A DNA stretch of 6,544 nucleotides from Bdellovibrionales bacterium (GCA_020435025.1 JAGRAG010000065.1:1-6544); one strand, 5' to 3'. Counted from the stretch's first letter, positions 1-6,485 are shown. Notes: a model not told the origin generated them from the letters alone. Numbers and translations: made by a program.

Positions 1-141
1 ATGTGTTTGGTTTGCAAGTCCAATTCTCCAGCTCAAGAGGTGGTAACTGTTCAAGGATTTCGAGGCTGTTTGAAAGATGAACCCTTCCGTCGCGATTTCA
101 TTGATGCGGCCTTCGGTAAACGACCTGTATTTGGTGTATGA
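1..141 (+). CDS. C-terminal end of an unidentified upstream protein (probably partial)
   Basis: An open frame runs from the first base of the window to a TGA at 139-141 and encodes 46 residues. The frame opens with ATG at base 1, so it could be a complete tiny gene. It is more likely the tail of a longer gene cut by the window edge, because no ribosome binding site can be seen and the product reads like the end of a folded protein. Its visible marks are a CxxC pair (residues 2 and 5), another Cys near residue 23, and a basic/aromatic stretch ending in PVFGV. The stop overlaps the ATG of the Nudix gene (ATGA, 138-141), which is the same coupling seen between later genes and supports real translation in this frame. 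I do not recognise the family and assign no function. Confidence 0.55.
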   Translation: MCLVCKSNSPAQEVVTVQGFRGCLKDEPFRRDFIDAAFGKRPVFGV

Positions 142-827
142 CAAAAACAAAAGAGCTTGCCATTCGACTCAGACAGGCCGTGCAAGGTTGTACTTTGCAT
201 TTGCATGGACCGGTACAAGCGTGGCACGCCATTGAAAAAGCCTGTTTCAATCAAGAAACCAGTTACCGGGCGGTGGCTGAAGAGGCGATCACAGCCTCTG
301 TTTATCGTATCAACGAGTTAAAAAAAACAGGTGTGCGAAGTGAAGATCCTCGTATCATCAAAGAAGAGCAGACCCGAGATTTCATTCGAGATCTGTTGTG
401 GCAAAAAGAAAAGAGTCTGAGGTTGACACCTCAATTAGCTGTCGATGTGATTGTTTTCAAGAATTCCGAAAGAAATGAGGTTGTTCTTATTGAAAGAGCC
501 AAAGAGCCCTATGGATGGGCCTTGCCGGGTGGGTTTGTTGAATGGCAAGAGTCAGTGGAAGCTGCAGCACAAAGAGAGATTCACGAAGAAATAGGTATTG
601 AACTTTCAGAGTTAAAACAGTTTCATGTGTTTTCCAATCCTGATCGTGATCCAAGGTCCCATGTGGTCTCGGTCGTTTTTACGGCCATCGCCAAAGGCTC
701 GCCTTATGCGGCGGATGAAGTTAAAAAAGTAGAGTTTTTTTCTCTTAGTAAGTTGCCCGAATTGGCCTTTGATCACAACGAAGTGTTAGCTCTTTATAGA
801 CAAAATCATAACGAGAGCCCGCGATGA
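138..827 (+). CDS. Nudix hydrolase with an unassigned N-terminal domain
   Basis: Seen: the complete Nudix box G-x5-E-x7-REIHEEIGI occupies residues 132-154 of 229, preceded by the usual GWALPGGF. The Nudix fold therefore fills roughly residues 98-222. Known: the REUxEE helix binds Mg2+ for hydrolysis of nucleoside diphosphate-X compounds (NDP-sugars, ADP-ribose, NAD(H), NTPs). The RDPRSHVVSVVF segment (170-181) and FDHNEVL near the C-terminus resemble ADP-ribose-type Nudix proteins and the NrtR regulators, but the C-terminal winged helix of NrtR is absent. Residues 1-95 are mostly helical and unassigned; residues 43-63 look loosely like a helix-turn-helix, which is weak evidence. The ATG at 138 is the first possible start after an in-frame stop at 117-119 and overlaps the upstream stop. 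It has no clear Shine-Dalgarno sequence, so translation is probably coupled. The enzyme class is firm; the substrate, or a sensor role instead, is unknown. Confidence 0.9.
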   Translation: MTKTKELAIRLRQAVQGCTLHLHGPVQAWHAIEKACFNQETSYRAVAEEAITASVYRINELKKTGVRSEDPRIIKEEQTRDFIRDLLWQKEKSLRLTPQLAVDVIVFKNSERNEVVLIERAKEPYGWALPGGFVEWQESVEAAAQREIHEEIGIELSELKQFHVFSNPDRDPRSHVVSVVFTAIAKGSPYAADEVKKVEFFSLSKLPELAFDHNEVLALYRQNHNESPR

Positions 828-2224
828 AAGATCTTATTTTAAAAAATGGCAGAGTTGTCACACCGACCCAAGTTATCGAGGGAGGAGTGGTTGTTCATAA
901 CGGAGTCATTGAATTTGTGGGGGCGGATTCAGAGTTAGGACGGGCTCATCAGGAAATCGATGTGAAGGGGATGATCATCTTTCCAGGCATGATGGACCCC
1001 CATTGTCATCTGGGAAGTGGGGATGAGCGCAGTTTCGAATTTATGAAAGAAAGTTTTGCGCAAGACACACAAGATGCATTGATAGGAGGTGTGACCTCGA
1101 TTGCGACGACGACGGTGTTAAAGCCTGATCCTTTGCCTGAAAATTATAAAAACACTTTAGAGGCGGGTGTGGGACAATCGCACGTCGACTTTAAAATCAC
1201 CAGTGTCGTGACTCGAGATCATCATGTAGCAGACATCCCAGAGGTGATGGAGTTGGGATGCAGCTCCTTTAAGTTCTATACAGGATATTGTGGATGTTTG
1301 GCTGAAAAAATGGGAATGAATCCCGATGGCATTCCACCGTCAGTTTTCTATCAGGCTTGTGAATTCGCGAGCCAAAGCTCTCGGCCACGACCTATTATGA
1401 TGATTCATGCTGAAGAACCAACTGTGCGTTTTATGTTGGCCGATCGATTCAAAGAATCTGGGAAAAACACGTTGCTCGACTGGGCTGAGCACTCCCCAGA
1501 GTGGTCAGAAAGCGTTCAAGTTTATCAGTATGGAGTGATCGCGCATCAGTTTCATCTGCCTCTTTATGTGGTGCATATTTCAAAAGCACACACAATAGAT
1601 TTTATAAGAGGGTTGCAGCAGCAAGGTTACCCCATAGTTGGAGAAACACTTGTCAGTTTTCTATCTACAACTGCTCAAGACCTGATGGACAGGAAAGTGG
1701 GAATTTATGGTAAGATTCAACCACCCATTCGTTATCATAGTGATCAAGAGGTACTATGGAAGTCTTTAGTCGACGGTGTTGTAACGGCCATCGGAACGGA
1801 CTCTATACCCTATACCTCAAAGTATAAAGATCATTTTCCTTTTTGGGAGGCGCGACCGGGGCTTAATATTCAGCTTTTAGATTCTTTGCCTCTTTTGCTC
1901 ACCGAGGGAATCCATAAAGGCCGATTGGACTATCTGCAACTTGCCAAGGTTGTTGCTGAAGGTCCGGCTCGTCACTTTTCTGTCTTTCCCCAAAAAGGGG
2001 CTATTCAACCAGGCAGTGACGCGGATTTCATAGTTATAGATCCCGACAAAGAGTATCCACTCGGACGGCATCGAAGTCTAGGGCACAATGATTATTCAAT
2101 TTGGGAAGGAAAAAAAGTAAAGGGAGAGGTTGTACAGACTTTTCTGCGTGGACAGCTTGTGGCCCAGCAAGGAGAGATTGTTTCTCATGCGAAAGGCGAA
2201 CACCTTAAGGGAGGTCGGATTTGA
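824..2224 (+). CDS. Dihydropyrimidinase/hydantoinase-family cyclic amidohydrolase
   Basis: Seen: 466 residues, the usual length for D-hydantoinases and dihydropyrimidinases. A small N-terminal beta domain (MKDLILKNGRVVTP) leads into a TIM-barrel amidohydrolase. All six expected binuclear-metal ligands are present: H60 and H62 (DPHCHLG), the Lys that is normally carbamylated at K150 (SSFKFYTGY), H195 (MIHAEEP), H251 (VVHISKA) and D326 (IGTDSIPY). The PPIR loop at about 300-303 and the C-terminal HNDYSIWEGKKVKG segment are typical of the hydantoinase subgroup rather than of dihydroorotase or allantoinase. Known: these cytoplasmic enzymes hydrolyse the cyclic amide bond of dihydropyrimidines, hydantoins or related imides to N-carbamoyl or amide acids. 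The start overlaps the Nudix stop (ATGA, 824-827) behind only a weak GAGAG. The exact substrate is not readable. The cysteine hydrolase four genes on could plausibly act on an N-carbamoyl product (inference). Confidence 0.9.
   Translation: MKDLILKNGRVVTPTQVIEGGVVVHNGVIEFVGADSELGRAHQEIDVKGMIIFPGMMDPHCHLGSGDERSFEFMKESFAQDTQDALIGGVTSIATTTVLKPDPLPENYKNTLEAGVGQSHVDFKITSVVTRDHHVADIPEVMELGCSSFKFYTGYCGCLAEKMGMNPDGIPPSVFYQACEFASQSSRPRPIMMIHAEEPTVRFMLADRFKESGKNTLLDWAEHSPEWSESVQVYQYGVIAHQFHLPLYVVHISKAHTIDFIRGLQQQGYPIVGETLVSFLSTTAQDLMDRKVGIYGKIQPPIRYHSDQEVLWKSLVDGVVTAIGTDSIPYTSKYKDHFPFWEARPGLNIQLLDSLPLLLTEGIHKGRLDYLQLAKVVAEGPARHFSVFPQKGAIQPGSDADFIVIDPDKEYPLGRHRSLGHNDYSIWEGKKVKGEVVQTFLRGQLVAQQGEIVSHAKGEHLKGGRI
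2207..2215 (+). promoter_or_regulatory. Strong ribosome binding site for the TTG-started SLOG gene
   Basis: AAGGGAGGT lies inside the 3' end of the hydantoinase gene and is separated from TTG (2221) by five bases. It is close to the ideal anti-16S complement. It decides the unusual TTG start, because no ATG or GTG is placed as well in this frame. Confidence 0.8.
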
Positions 2225-3036
2225 ATTCCATTGAAACTCAATTTCAGTTCTTGTTAGTGGGGTCTGATGAGCTTCTAACGGGAGTTTTAAATGCGGAGCA
2301 AGTGAATTTTTTAAATGAAGAGGGACAATTCCATTTAAGCTCATCTTTAGAGCTAACAAAAGGTTCTTTTTGCGGAGATCTATTTTTTGAAAGAGGCCAA
2401 TGGATCGCTCCTATAGGTTTGCTTTTAAAAAGATTGCCGACAGAACTCGCTTCGTTAGCAATCCCTTGGCGTGAGGCTCTCAAAGAAAAACGACTGTTTT
2501 GGGGACACTTTCACGCGGGCCTTAATCGTTTTATGAACCACAAACCTGTCTGTGCGGTTGTGGGTTGTCGAGAGACCAGTCAGAGATTCACTGTAGAAAC
2601 CCAAAGACAGGCCTATTCAGCTGGGCAGATGGCAGCATCGTTGGGATACACCGTTTTAACAGGGGGTCTGTCTGGAGTGATGAGTAAAGCTGCCGAAGGG
2701 GCGAGTTCTTTAAGGGGATCGACATTAGGTATTTTGCCTGGAACGGAAAAAGAGGCGGCTAATAGTTACATCCAACAGGTGCTCCCTTCGGGAATTGGGA
2801 TAGCTCGAAATTATTTGATAGCCTTAGCGTGTGATGTGATGGTGGCAGTCAATGGAGGCCGAGGCACGATGGAAGAGATGTGCTATGGACTTGATTTTGA
2901 GAAACCAGTTCTCAGTTGGGATTCTTGGGACTTGGATGAATCGTTAAAGATAGATAGTGACGATCATCTCTTTAATGAATTGAGTCGGATTCGAGAAACG
3001 GAGCTAATGGCGCGATTGCTTGAGGAGGAAGAATGA
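2221..3036 (+). CDS. SLOG-fold protein (TIGR00725/LOG-like) with N-terminal extension
   Basis: Seen: residues about 109-235 form a Rossmann-like SLOG domain: VVGCRETS, then TGGLSGVMSKAAEGA (147-161), LGILPG (169-174), GIARN (193-197) and NGGRGTMEE (211-219). The last matches the PGGxGTxxE signature of LOG/'lysine decarboxylase-like' proteins, with Asn in place of Pro. Known: LOG enzymes release free base from nucleoside 5'-monophosphates; related SLOG proteins bind nucleotides, and one branch carries molybdenum cofactor. Residues 1-108 precede the domain, are absent from ordinary members of about 160-190 residues, and match nothing I recognise. The start is TTG at 2221, overlapping the previous stop (TTGA) and set five bases behind a near-perfect Shine-Dalgarno. 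The product ends in a Glu run (LLEEEE) whose codons also supply the next gene's ribosome binding site. The fold is confident; the activity (phosphoribohydrolase, cofactor carrier or sensor) is unresolved. Confidence 0.85.
   Translation: MNSIETQFQFLLVGSDELLTGVLNAEQVNFLNEEGQFHLSSSLELTKGSFCGDLFFERGQWIAPIGLLLKRLPTELASLAIPWREALKEKRLFWGHFHAGLNRFMNHKPVCAVVGCRETSQRFTVETQRQAYSAGQMAASLGYTVLTGGLSGVMSKAAEGASSLRGSTLGILPGTEKEAANSYIQQVLPSGIGIARNYLIALACDVMVAVNGGRGTMEEMCYGLDFEKPVLSWDSWDLDESLKIDSDDHLFNELSRIRETELMARLLEEEE
3022..3028 (+). promoter_or_regulatory. Ribosome binding site for the bicupin gene
   Basis: GAGGAGG ends four bases before the ATG at 3033. It is written by the Glu codons at the C-terminus of the SLOG protein, so the coding and translation signals are superimposed. 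Confidence 0.75.
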
Positions 3037-4196
3037 TTAAAATTGAAGAACTCAATCATTTTAAAACAGATGAGCAAAAAAAATATCACCAAAAACTACG
3101 TGGACTGAATTTAGCGGAAGGGTATTCATACGATGAGGGGGAGTTAAAGCCTCGTCCCTATTGGCCAACGGAGCCTGTCAATAATGTTGAGCCCTGTTTG
3201 TGGCAGTGGAGTGATCTTCATGATGTTATATGTGAGTCCGGGCGTCTTGTCGGCGTCGGGCACGGCGGACTAAAATATGATCGTCGTGTGATCGCACTGA
3301 CCAATCCAGGGCTTGAGGATCAGTATGCCATTACAAGTTCCTTTTTCGCTGACTTCCAGTTGATTCAGCCAGGTGAATCAACACCCAGCCATCGACACAC
3401 ACCGTGTGCCTCAAGGTTTATATTTGAAGGTTCAGGGTGGACGATTGTTGGTGATGAAAGAGTCGACTTTCAACCAAAAGATATCGTCTTTACGGGGCAA
3501 AATCCGTGGCACAACCATGGGAACAGTGGCAAGGATGATCTTTTGTTTTTGGACATTTTAGATATTCCCCTGATGCAGTATTTAGGTATTTCTAAGTGGG
3601 AGTTTGATTATTGGTCGATTACAGGGAGCAAAGAAGACCATCACACGCCTCATCAAGCAAATAATTTTCCAAATGAACTTTATACGAAAAGCCATCTACG
3701 TCCGCGCTTTGGCTCTTGGAAACGCAATAGTACGAACTTTGCTCATCTCAGATGGGAGGAGGCTCGACAGACTTTAATGGCTATGGAACAGGAGAAGGGC
3801 TCTTTGTACGATGGAATTTTATTAGAGTTTACCAATACAGAAACCGGTGGCTCAATTGGGCCTACGATGTCAATATTCACCCAAATGCTTCGTCCGGGTG
3901 AAAAGACATTAAGTCATCGTCACACATCGCAGACGATCTATATAGGAGTTGAAGGTTCGGGAAAGATCTTTATTGGTGATAAAGAATATGATTGGAAACC
4001 CAATGATGTGTTTGTTGTGCCCAGTTGGGTTTGGCACCACCATGAAAACCATTCTTCAAAGTCTCCGGCTTTTATGCACTCGATTTCCGATGCCACATTA
4101 ACAGCTAAATTAAACATGTATCGTGAGCAGCAAAAAGATATCGAGGGACAAATCGTCGATAGCTTTTGGCAGTCCGAATACCTTCGAAATTTTTGA
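3033..4196 (+). CDS. Bicupin ring-cleavage dioxygenase, gentisate 1,2-dioxygenase family
   Basis: Seen: 387 residues with two cupin domains. Cupin 1 carries HRHTPCASRFIFEGSG (H120, H122, E132) and NPWHNHGN (H160), followed by LDILDIPL (173-180). Cupin 2 carries HRHTSQTIYIGVEGSG (H295, H297) and SWVWHHHEN (H335). Known: gentisate, salicylate and 1-hydroxy-2-naphthoate dioxygenases share this architecture and bind Fe(II) through three His to split a hydroxylated aromatic ring with O2. The Arg in the SRF/EGSG strand and the Asp residues of LDxLDIP match residues important in gentisate dioxygenases. Both cupins keep a complete His triad. The ATG overlaps the preceding stop (ATGA) and follows GAGGAGG at 3022-3028. 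The neighbours are nitrogen-ring and amide hydrolases, and no fumarylpyruvate hydrolase or maleylpyruvate isomerase lies within the window, so gentisate itself need not be the substrate. Confidence 0.9.
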   Translation: MIKIEELNHFKTDEQKKYHQKLRGLNLAEGYSYDEGELKPRPYWPTEPVNNVEPCLWQWSDLHDVICESGRLVGVGHGGLKYDRRVIALTNPGLEDQYAITSSFFADFQLIQPGESTPSHRHTPCASRFIFEGSGWTIVGDERVDFQPKDIVFTGQNPWHNHGNSGKDDLLFLDILDIPLMQYLGISKWEFDYWSITGSKEDHHTPHQANNFPNELYTKSHLRPRFGSWKRNSTNFAHLRWEEARQTLMAMEQEKGSLYDGILLEFTNTETGGSIGPTMSIFTQMLRPGEKTLSHRHTSQTIYIGVEGSGKIFIGDKEYDWKPNDVFVVPSWVWHHHENHSSKSPAFMHSISDATLTAKLNMYREQQKDIEGQIVDSFWQSEYLRNF

Positions 4197-4199
4197 GGT
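4194..4199 (+). promoter_or_regulatory. Ribosome binding site for the cysteine hydrolase
   Basis: TGAGGT overlaps the bicupin stop codon and is five bases ahead of the ATG at 4205. It favours this ATG over the upstream in-frame TTG at 4166. Confidence 0.7.
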
Positions 4200-4204
4200 T
4201 TCTA

Positions 4205-4819
4205 ATGGATTTTAGGCTTGATCCAAAAAATACAGCACTATTAGTTATTGATATGCAAAATGGATTTTGTCACGAAGATTCCGCGATGGGCCAGTCGGTG
4301 GGTGTGGAACCTCAACAATCCATTGTTCCTAGAATTTCAGAAGTGATTGAATTGTGCCGCCAAAAACAACTGCCCCTCTTTTTTTCACAACAGGTTCATT
4401 TTTCAGAAGATCAAACCCGATTGCGCAAAAAACTGCCGACGCACTTTAAAAAACAAACTTTTGTTCCTTGTTTGCAAGGAACATTCGAGGTGGATTTTTA
4501 TGAGCCGATTGCGCGTCTAGTGAGAGAGGACGATCACATCATTTCTAAACATCGGGCCAGTGTTTTTTATGATACAAATTTACTGACACGATTGCGCATG
4601 TTGGGGATAGAAACCTTAATTGTGACGGGCTGTAATACAGAATTTTGTGTGGCTCATTCGGTGCGTGATGCTTATGCTTGGGACTTTGAATTGATTGTTT
4701 TAAGTGATGCTGTCGCCGGAATTAAAGAAGAGCATCACAGAAATTGTTTAAAATTATTTTCCGATTACTTTGCCATTGTTATGGAGAGCTCAACTTTGAG
4801 GAACAGTTTTGAAAGATAA
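4205..4819 (+). CDS. Isochorismatase-superfamily cysteine hydrolase (amidohydrolase)
   Basis: Seen: from the chosen start the protein has 204 residues. The catalytic triad is complete: D16 (LLVIDMQNGFCH), K115 (ISKHRASVFYDT) and nucleophile C148 (TGCNTEFCVAHSVRDA). Known: the superfamily includes nicotinamidase, N-carbamoylsarcosine amidohydrolase, ureidoacrylate amidohydrolase RutB, maleamate amidohydrolase NicF and true isochorismatases. An intact Asp-Lys-Cys triad favours amide or carbamoyl hydrolysis. The ATG at 4205 is chosen because TGAGGT at 4194-4199 sits five bases upstream and because the mature fold starts here. An in-frame TTG at 4166 would add 13 residues but lies inside the bicupin gene with no ribosome binding site. 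The gap to the bicupin stop is 8 bases and the 3' end overlaps the ThDP gene by 11. In context it probably releases ammonia or carbamate from a ring-opening product (inference). A 9-bp perfect hairpin lies at 4462-4483. Confidence 0.9.
   Translation: MDFRLDPKNTALLVIDMQNGFCHEDSAMGQSVGVEPQQSIVPRISEVIELCRQKQLPLFFSQQVHFSEDQTRLRKKLPTHFKKQTFVPCLQGTFEVDFYEPIARLVREDDHIISKHRASVFYDTNLLTRLRMLGIETLIVTGCNTEFCVAHSVRDAYAWDFELIVLSDAVAGIKEEHHRNCLKLFSDYFAIVMESSTLRNSFER
4462..4483 (+). repeat. Perfect 9-bp inverted repeat with a 4-base loop inside a coding region
   Basis: TGTTCCTTG (4462-4470) and CAAGGAACA (4475-4483) are exact reverse complements around a TTTG loop. They fall in the cysteine hydrolase gene, coding for residues around 86-93. 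No T-run follows, so it is not an intrinsic terminator. It could be a local mRNA structure or chance. Confidence 0.6.
4798..4803 (+). promoter_or_regulatory. Ribosome binding site for the TTG-started ThDP enzyme
   Basis: GAGGAA inside the end of the cysteine hydrolase gene stands five bases before TTG at 4809. It supports that codon as the start, and the resulting N-terminus matches the family's expected beginning. Confidence 0.7.
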
Positions 4820-6485
4820 AATAACGCTGGGCCATCGATTTTTACAAGTTTTAAAAGAACGGCAAGTAGAGCATTTTTATGCCAATCCAGGAACGGAGTT
4901 TACCGCCCTAATGGAGGCGTTCTCCAAAGAGGAACCTCGCGTTTTACCTAAGCCTGTTTTGGTGCCTCATGAAAATTTGGCCGTGCACATGGCTTTTGGA
5001 AGTTATTTGGCTTCAGGATTGCCACAAGTGGTGATGACTCACGCTTTAATTGGGGCGGCCAATGCTTTGTCAGCTGTAATTAATGCTTCAAGAATGAATA
5101 TCCCACTGTTATTTGTTGCGGGAAGAACTCCTATTCAAGAGTTCGCTGAAAAAGGCAGTCGTGATCGTTTTCATCACTGGGCTCAGGAGTCATACGATCA
5201 GGGAGCCTTATTTAGAGAATTCACCAAGTGGGATTATGAATTGCGTCGTCCCGAGCAGTTAGAAGAAGTTCTAGGTCGGGCCTTTTCCATCATGAACACT
5301 CCTCCGTATGGACCTGTTTTCTTACAGCTTCCTAGAGAACTGTTGCTTCAAGAGTTTCAACCTGAACTTGTTCGAACAGAGTTTCAAATCCCATCTCAAC
5401 TAGGAGTTCCCAGCCCTGGAGATCTAGCTAAGCTGGTCGAGATGATTCATTCGGCCAAAGCGCCAATGATTCTAACAAAAACTTTTGGTTCTCATCCGAA
5501 AGGAGTGGGACCTTTGGAAGAATTGGCTGAGGAACTGGCCATTCCTGTTTTGGCGGAACACAGTCATTACTACAATCTTTCGTGGAGACATGAGATGTTT
5601 TGTGGATTTTTACAAAAAGCTCATCCGTTGTATGAAATGGCCGATCTTTTAATCTGTCTTGATATGGATGTTCCTTGGGTTCCAAATGTCAATGCACCGT
5701 CACCTTCGGCAAAAGTCGTTCATATTGGAGCAGATCCACTTTTTCAAAAAATCCCGATGCGCAGTCATCGTGGTGACTTTTCTTTAACTGTAGATCTCTG
5801 GGAGACCCTTGTTGTTCTTAAAAAAGAGCTTCTTCATAAGGCCTGTCCTGTTAAAATGACGGAAAGACGTCAAAAAGTCGCAGAGGTGAAAAAGACGGAG
5901 TTAACCTCTCACACTTTCGGAGACACGTTGTCGGAAGTGGCAAAAGCTTTAGGAGAAAGTCTTAATGATCAATGCGTGATTTTTAATGAGCTGAACTTGC
6001 CGCCAGGACCTTTAGATTTAACTTATCCCGGGAGTTATTTTCGAACGGGGTCGGCTTCGGGATTAGGGTGGGGGATAGGGGCGGCTCTGGGTTATGCTCT
6101 TTCTCAGCCGAATAAAGTGGTGATTTCTGTTGTCGGAGACGGAGCCTATTATTTGGGACAGCCAATGGCGGCCCACTGGTTCGCACGGAAGCACGGTTTA
6201 AAGTGGATCACTTTATTGTTAAACAACGAGGGAATGCAATCTCTTTACAAGGCAGGAACTCTTCATTTTTCCGAATTTGAAAAGGTAGAAAAAAACGACT
6301 CTCCATTGACCAGCCTGGCCCCTTCTCCTCATTTTTCGCAACTGTCACAGGTTTTTGGTTTGAGCGGTCATAAAGTAGAAAGCGTTAAGCATTTAAAAGA
6401 AATCCTTCCCAAGGTGATTCAAAGTACGGCCAAAAACTCTGACCAGGTACTACTCGACTTTCGAGGTTACCATAATAAGATTTGA
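4809..6485 (+). CDS. Thiamin-diphosphate-dependent decarboxylase/lyase (acetolactate synthase/benzoylformate decarboxylase family)
   Basis: Seen: 558 residues in the usual three-domain order. The N-terminal Pyr domain has YANPGTEFTALMEA and the catalytic Glu that activates ThDP (E55 in LVPHENLAVHMAFG). The central domain spans about 200-340. The C-terminal PP domain has the ThDP/Mg2+ motif GDG at 443-445 followed by NN at 472-473, and the SYFRTGSASGLGWGIGAALG stretch. Known: this family decarboxylates 2-keto acids or joins/cleaves C-C bonds next to a carbonyl. The start is TTG at 4809, five bases after GAGGAA (4798-4803); translation from here gives the expected family N-terminus. It overlaps the cysteine hydrolase by 11 bases. 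It is the last gene seen in the run, so it plausibly acts on a 2-keto acid late in the pathway (inference). Classical acetolactate synthase is unlikely, since no regulatory subunit or branched-chain gene is adjacent. Confidence 0.9.
   Translation: MKDKITLGHRFLQVLKERQVEHFYANPGTEFTALMEAFSKEEPRVLPKPVLVPHENLAVHMAFGSYLASGLPQVVMTHALIGAANALSAVINASRMNIPLLFVAGRTPIQEFAEKGSRDRFHHWAQESYDQGALFREFTKWDYELRRPEQLEEVLGRAFSIMNTPPYGPVFLQLPRELLLQEFQPELVRTEFQIPSQLGVPSPGDLAKLVEMIHSAKAPMILTKTFGSHPKGVGPLEELAEELAIPVLAEHSHYYNLSWRHEMFCGFLQKAHPLYEMADLLICLDMDVPWVPNVNAPSPSAKVVHIGADPLFQKIPMRSHRGDFSLTVDLWETLVVLKKELLHKACPVKMTERRQKVAEVKKTELTSHTFGDTLSEVAKALGESLNDQCVIFNELNLPPGPLDLTYPGSYFRTGSASGLGWGIGAALGYALSQPNKVVISVVGDGAYYLGQPMAAHWFARKHGLKWITLLLNNEGMQSLYKAGTLHFSEFEKVEKNDSPLTSLAPSPHFSQLSQVFGLSGHKVESVKHLKEILPKVIQSTAKNSDQVLLDFRGYHNKI

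Larger units (their letters stand above)
1..6485 (+). other. Single co-directional operon of coupled genes
   Basis: All genes lie on the + strand. Junctions are ATGA (138-141), ATGA (824-827), TTGA (2221-2224), ATGA (3033-3036), an 8-base gap (4197-4204) and an 11-base overlap (4809-4819). There is no room for internal promoters outside coding sequence and no terminator between genes, so one transcript is the simplest reading. The promoter lies upstream of the window. The overlaps suggest translational coupling and balanced production of the enzymes. No regulator or transporter gene is present among the genes visible here. Confidence 0.88.

Noticed and set aside
51..254. Minus-strand open frame across the start of the Nudix gene
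   Set aside because: It runs antisense across two coupled plus-strand coding regions, has no ribosome binding site, and its product resembles no protein; it is a shadow.
4166..4204. Upstream TTG start giving 13 extra residues to the cysteine hydrolase
   Set aside because: It lies inside the bicupin gene without a ribosome binding site, whereas ATG 4205 has TGAGGT at the right distance and yields the family's normal N-terminus.
4809..6485. Acetolactate synthase large subunit (ilvB) identity
   Set aside because: The fold and ThDP motifs fit the superfamily, but no small subunit or branched-chain gene is adjacent and the operon is catabolic in character, so a specific ilv name is not supported.
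138..6485. Mobile element, CRISPR array, tRNA or defence system
   Set aside because: No transposase, integrase, terminal repeats, regularly spaced repeats, cloverleaf or recognisable defence effector was found; the window is almost fully accounted for by metabolic genes.
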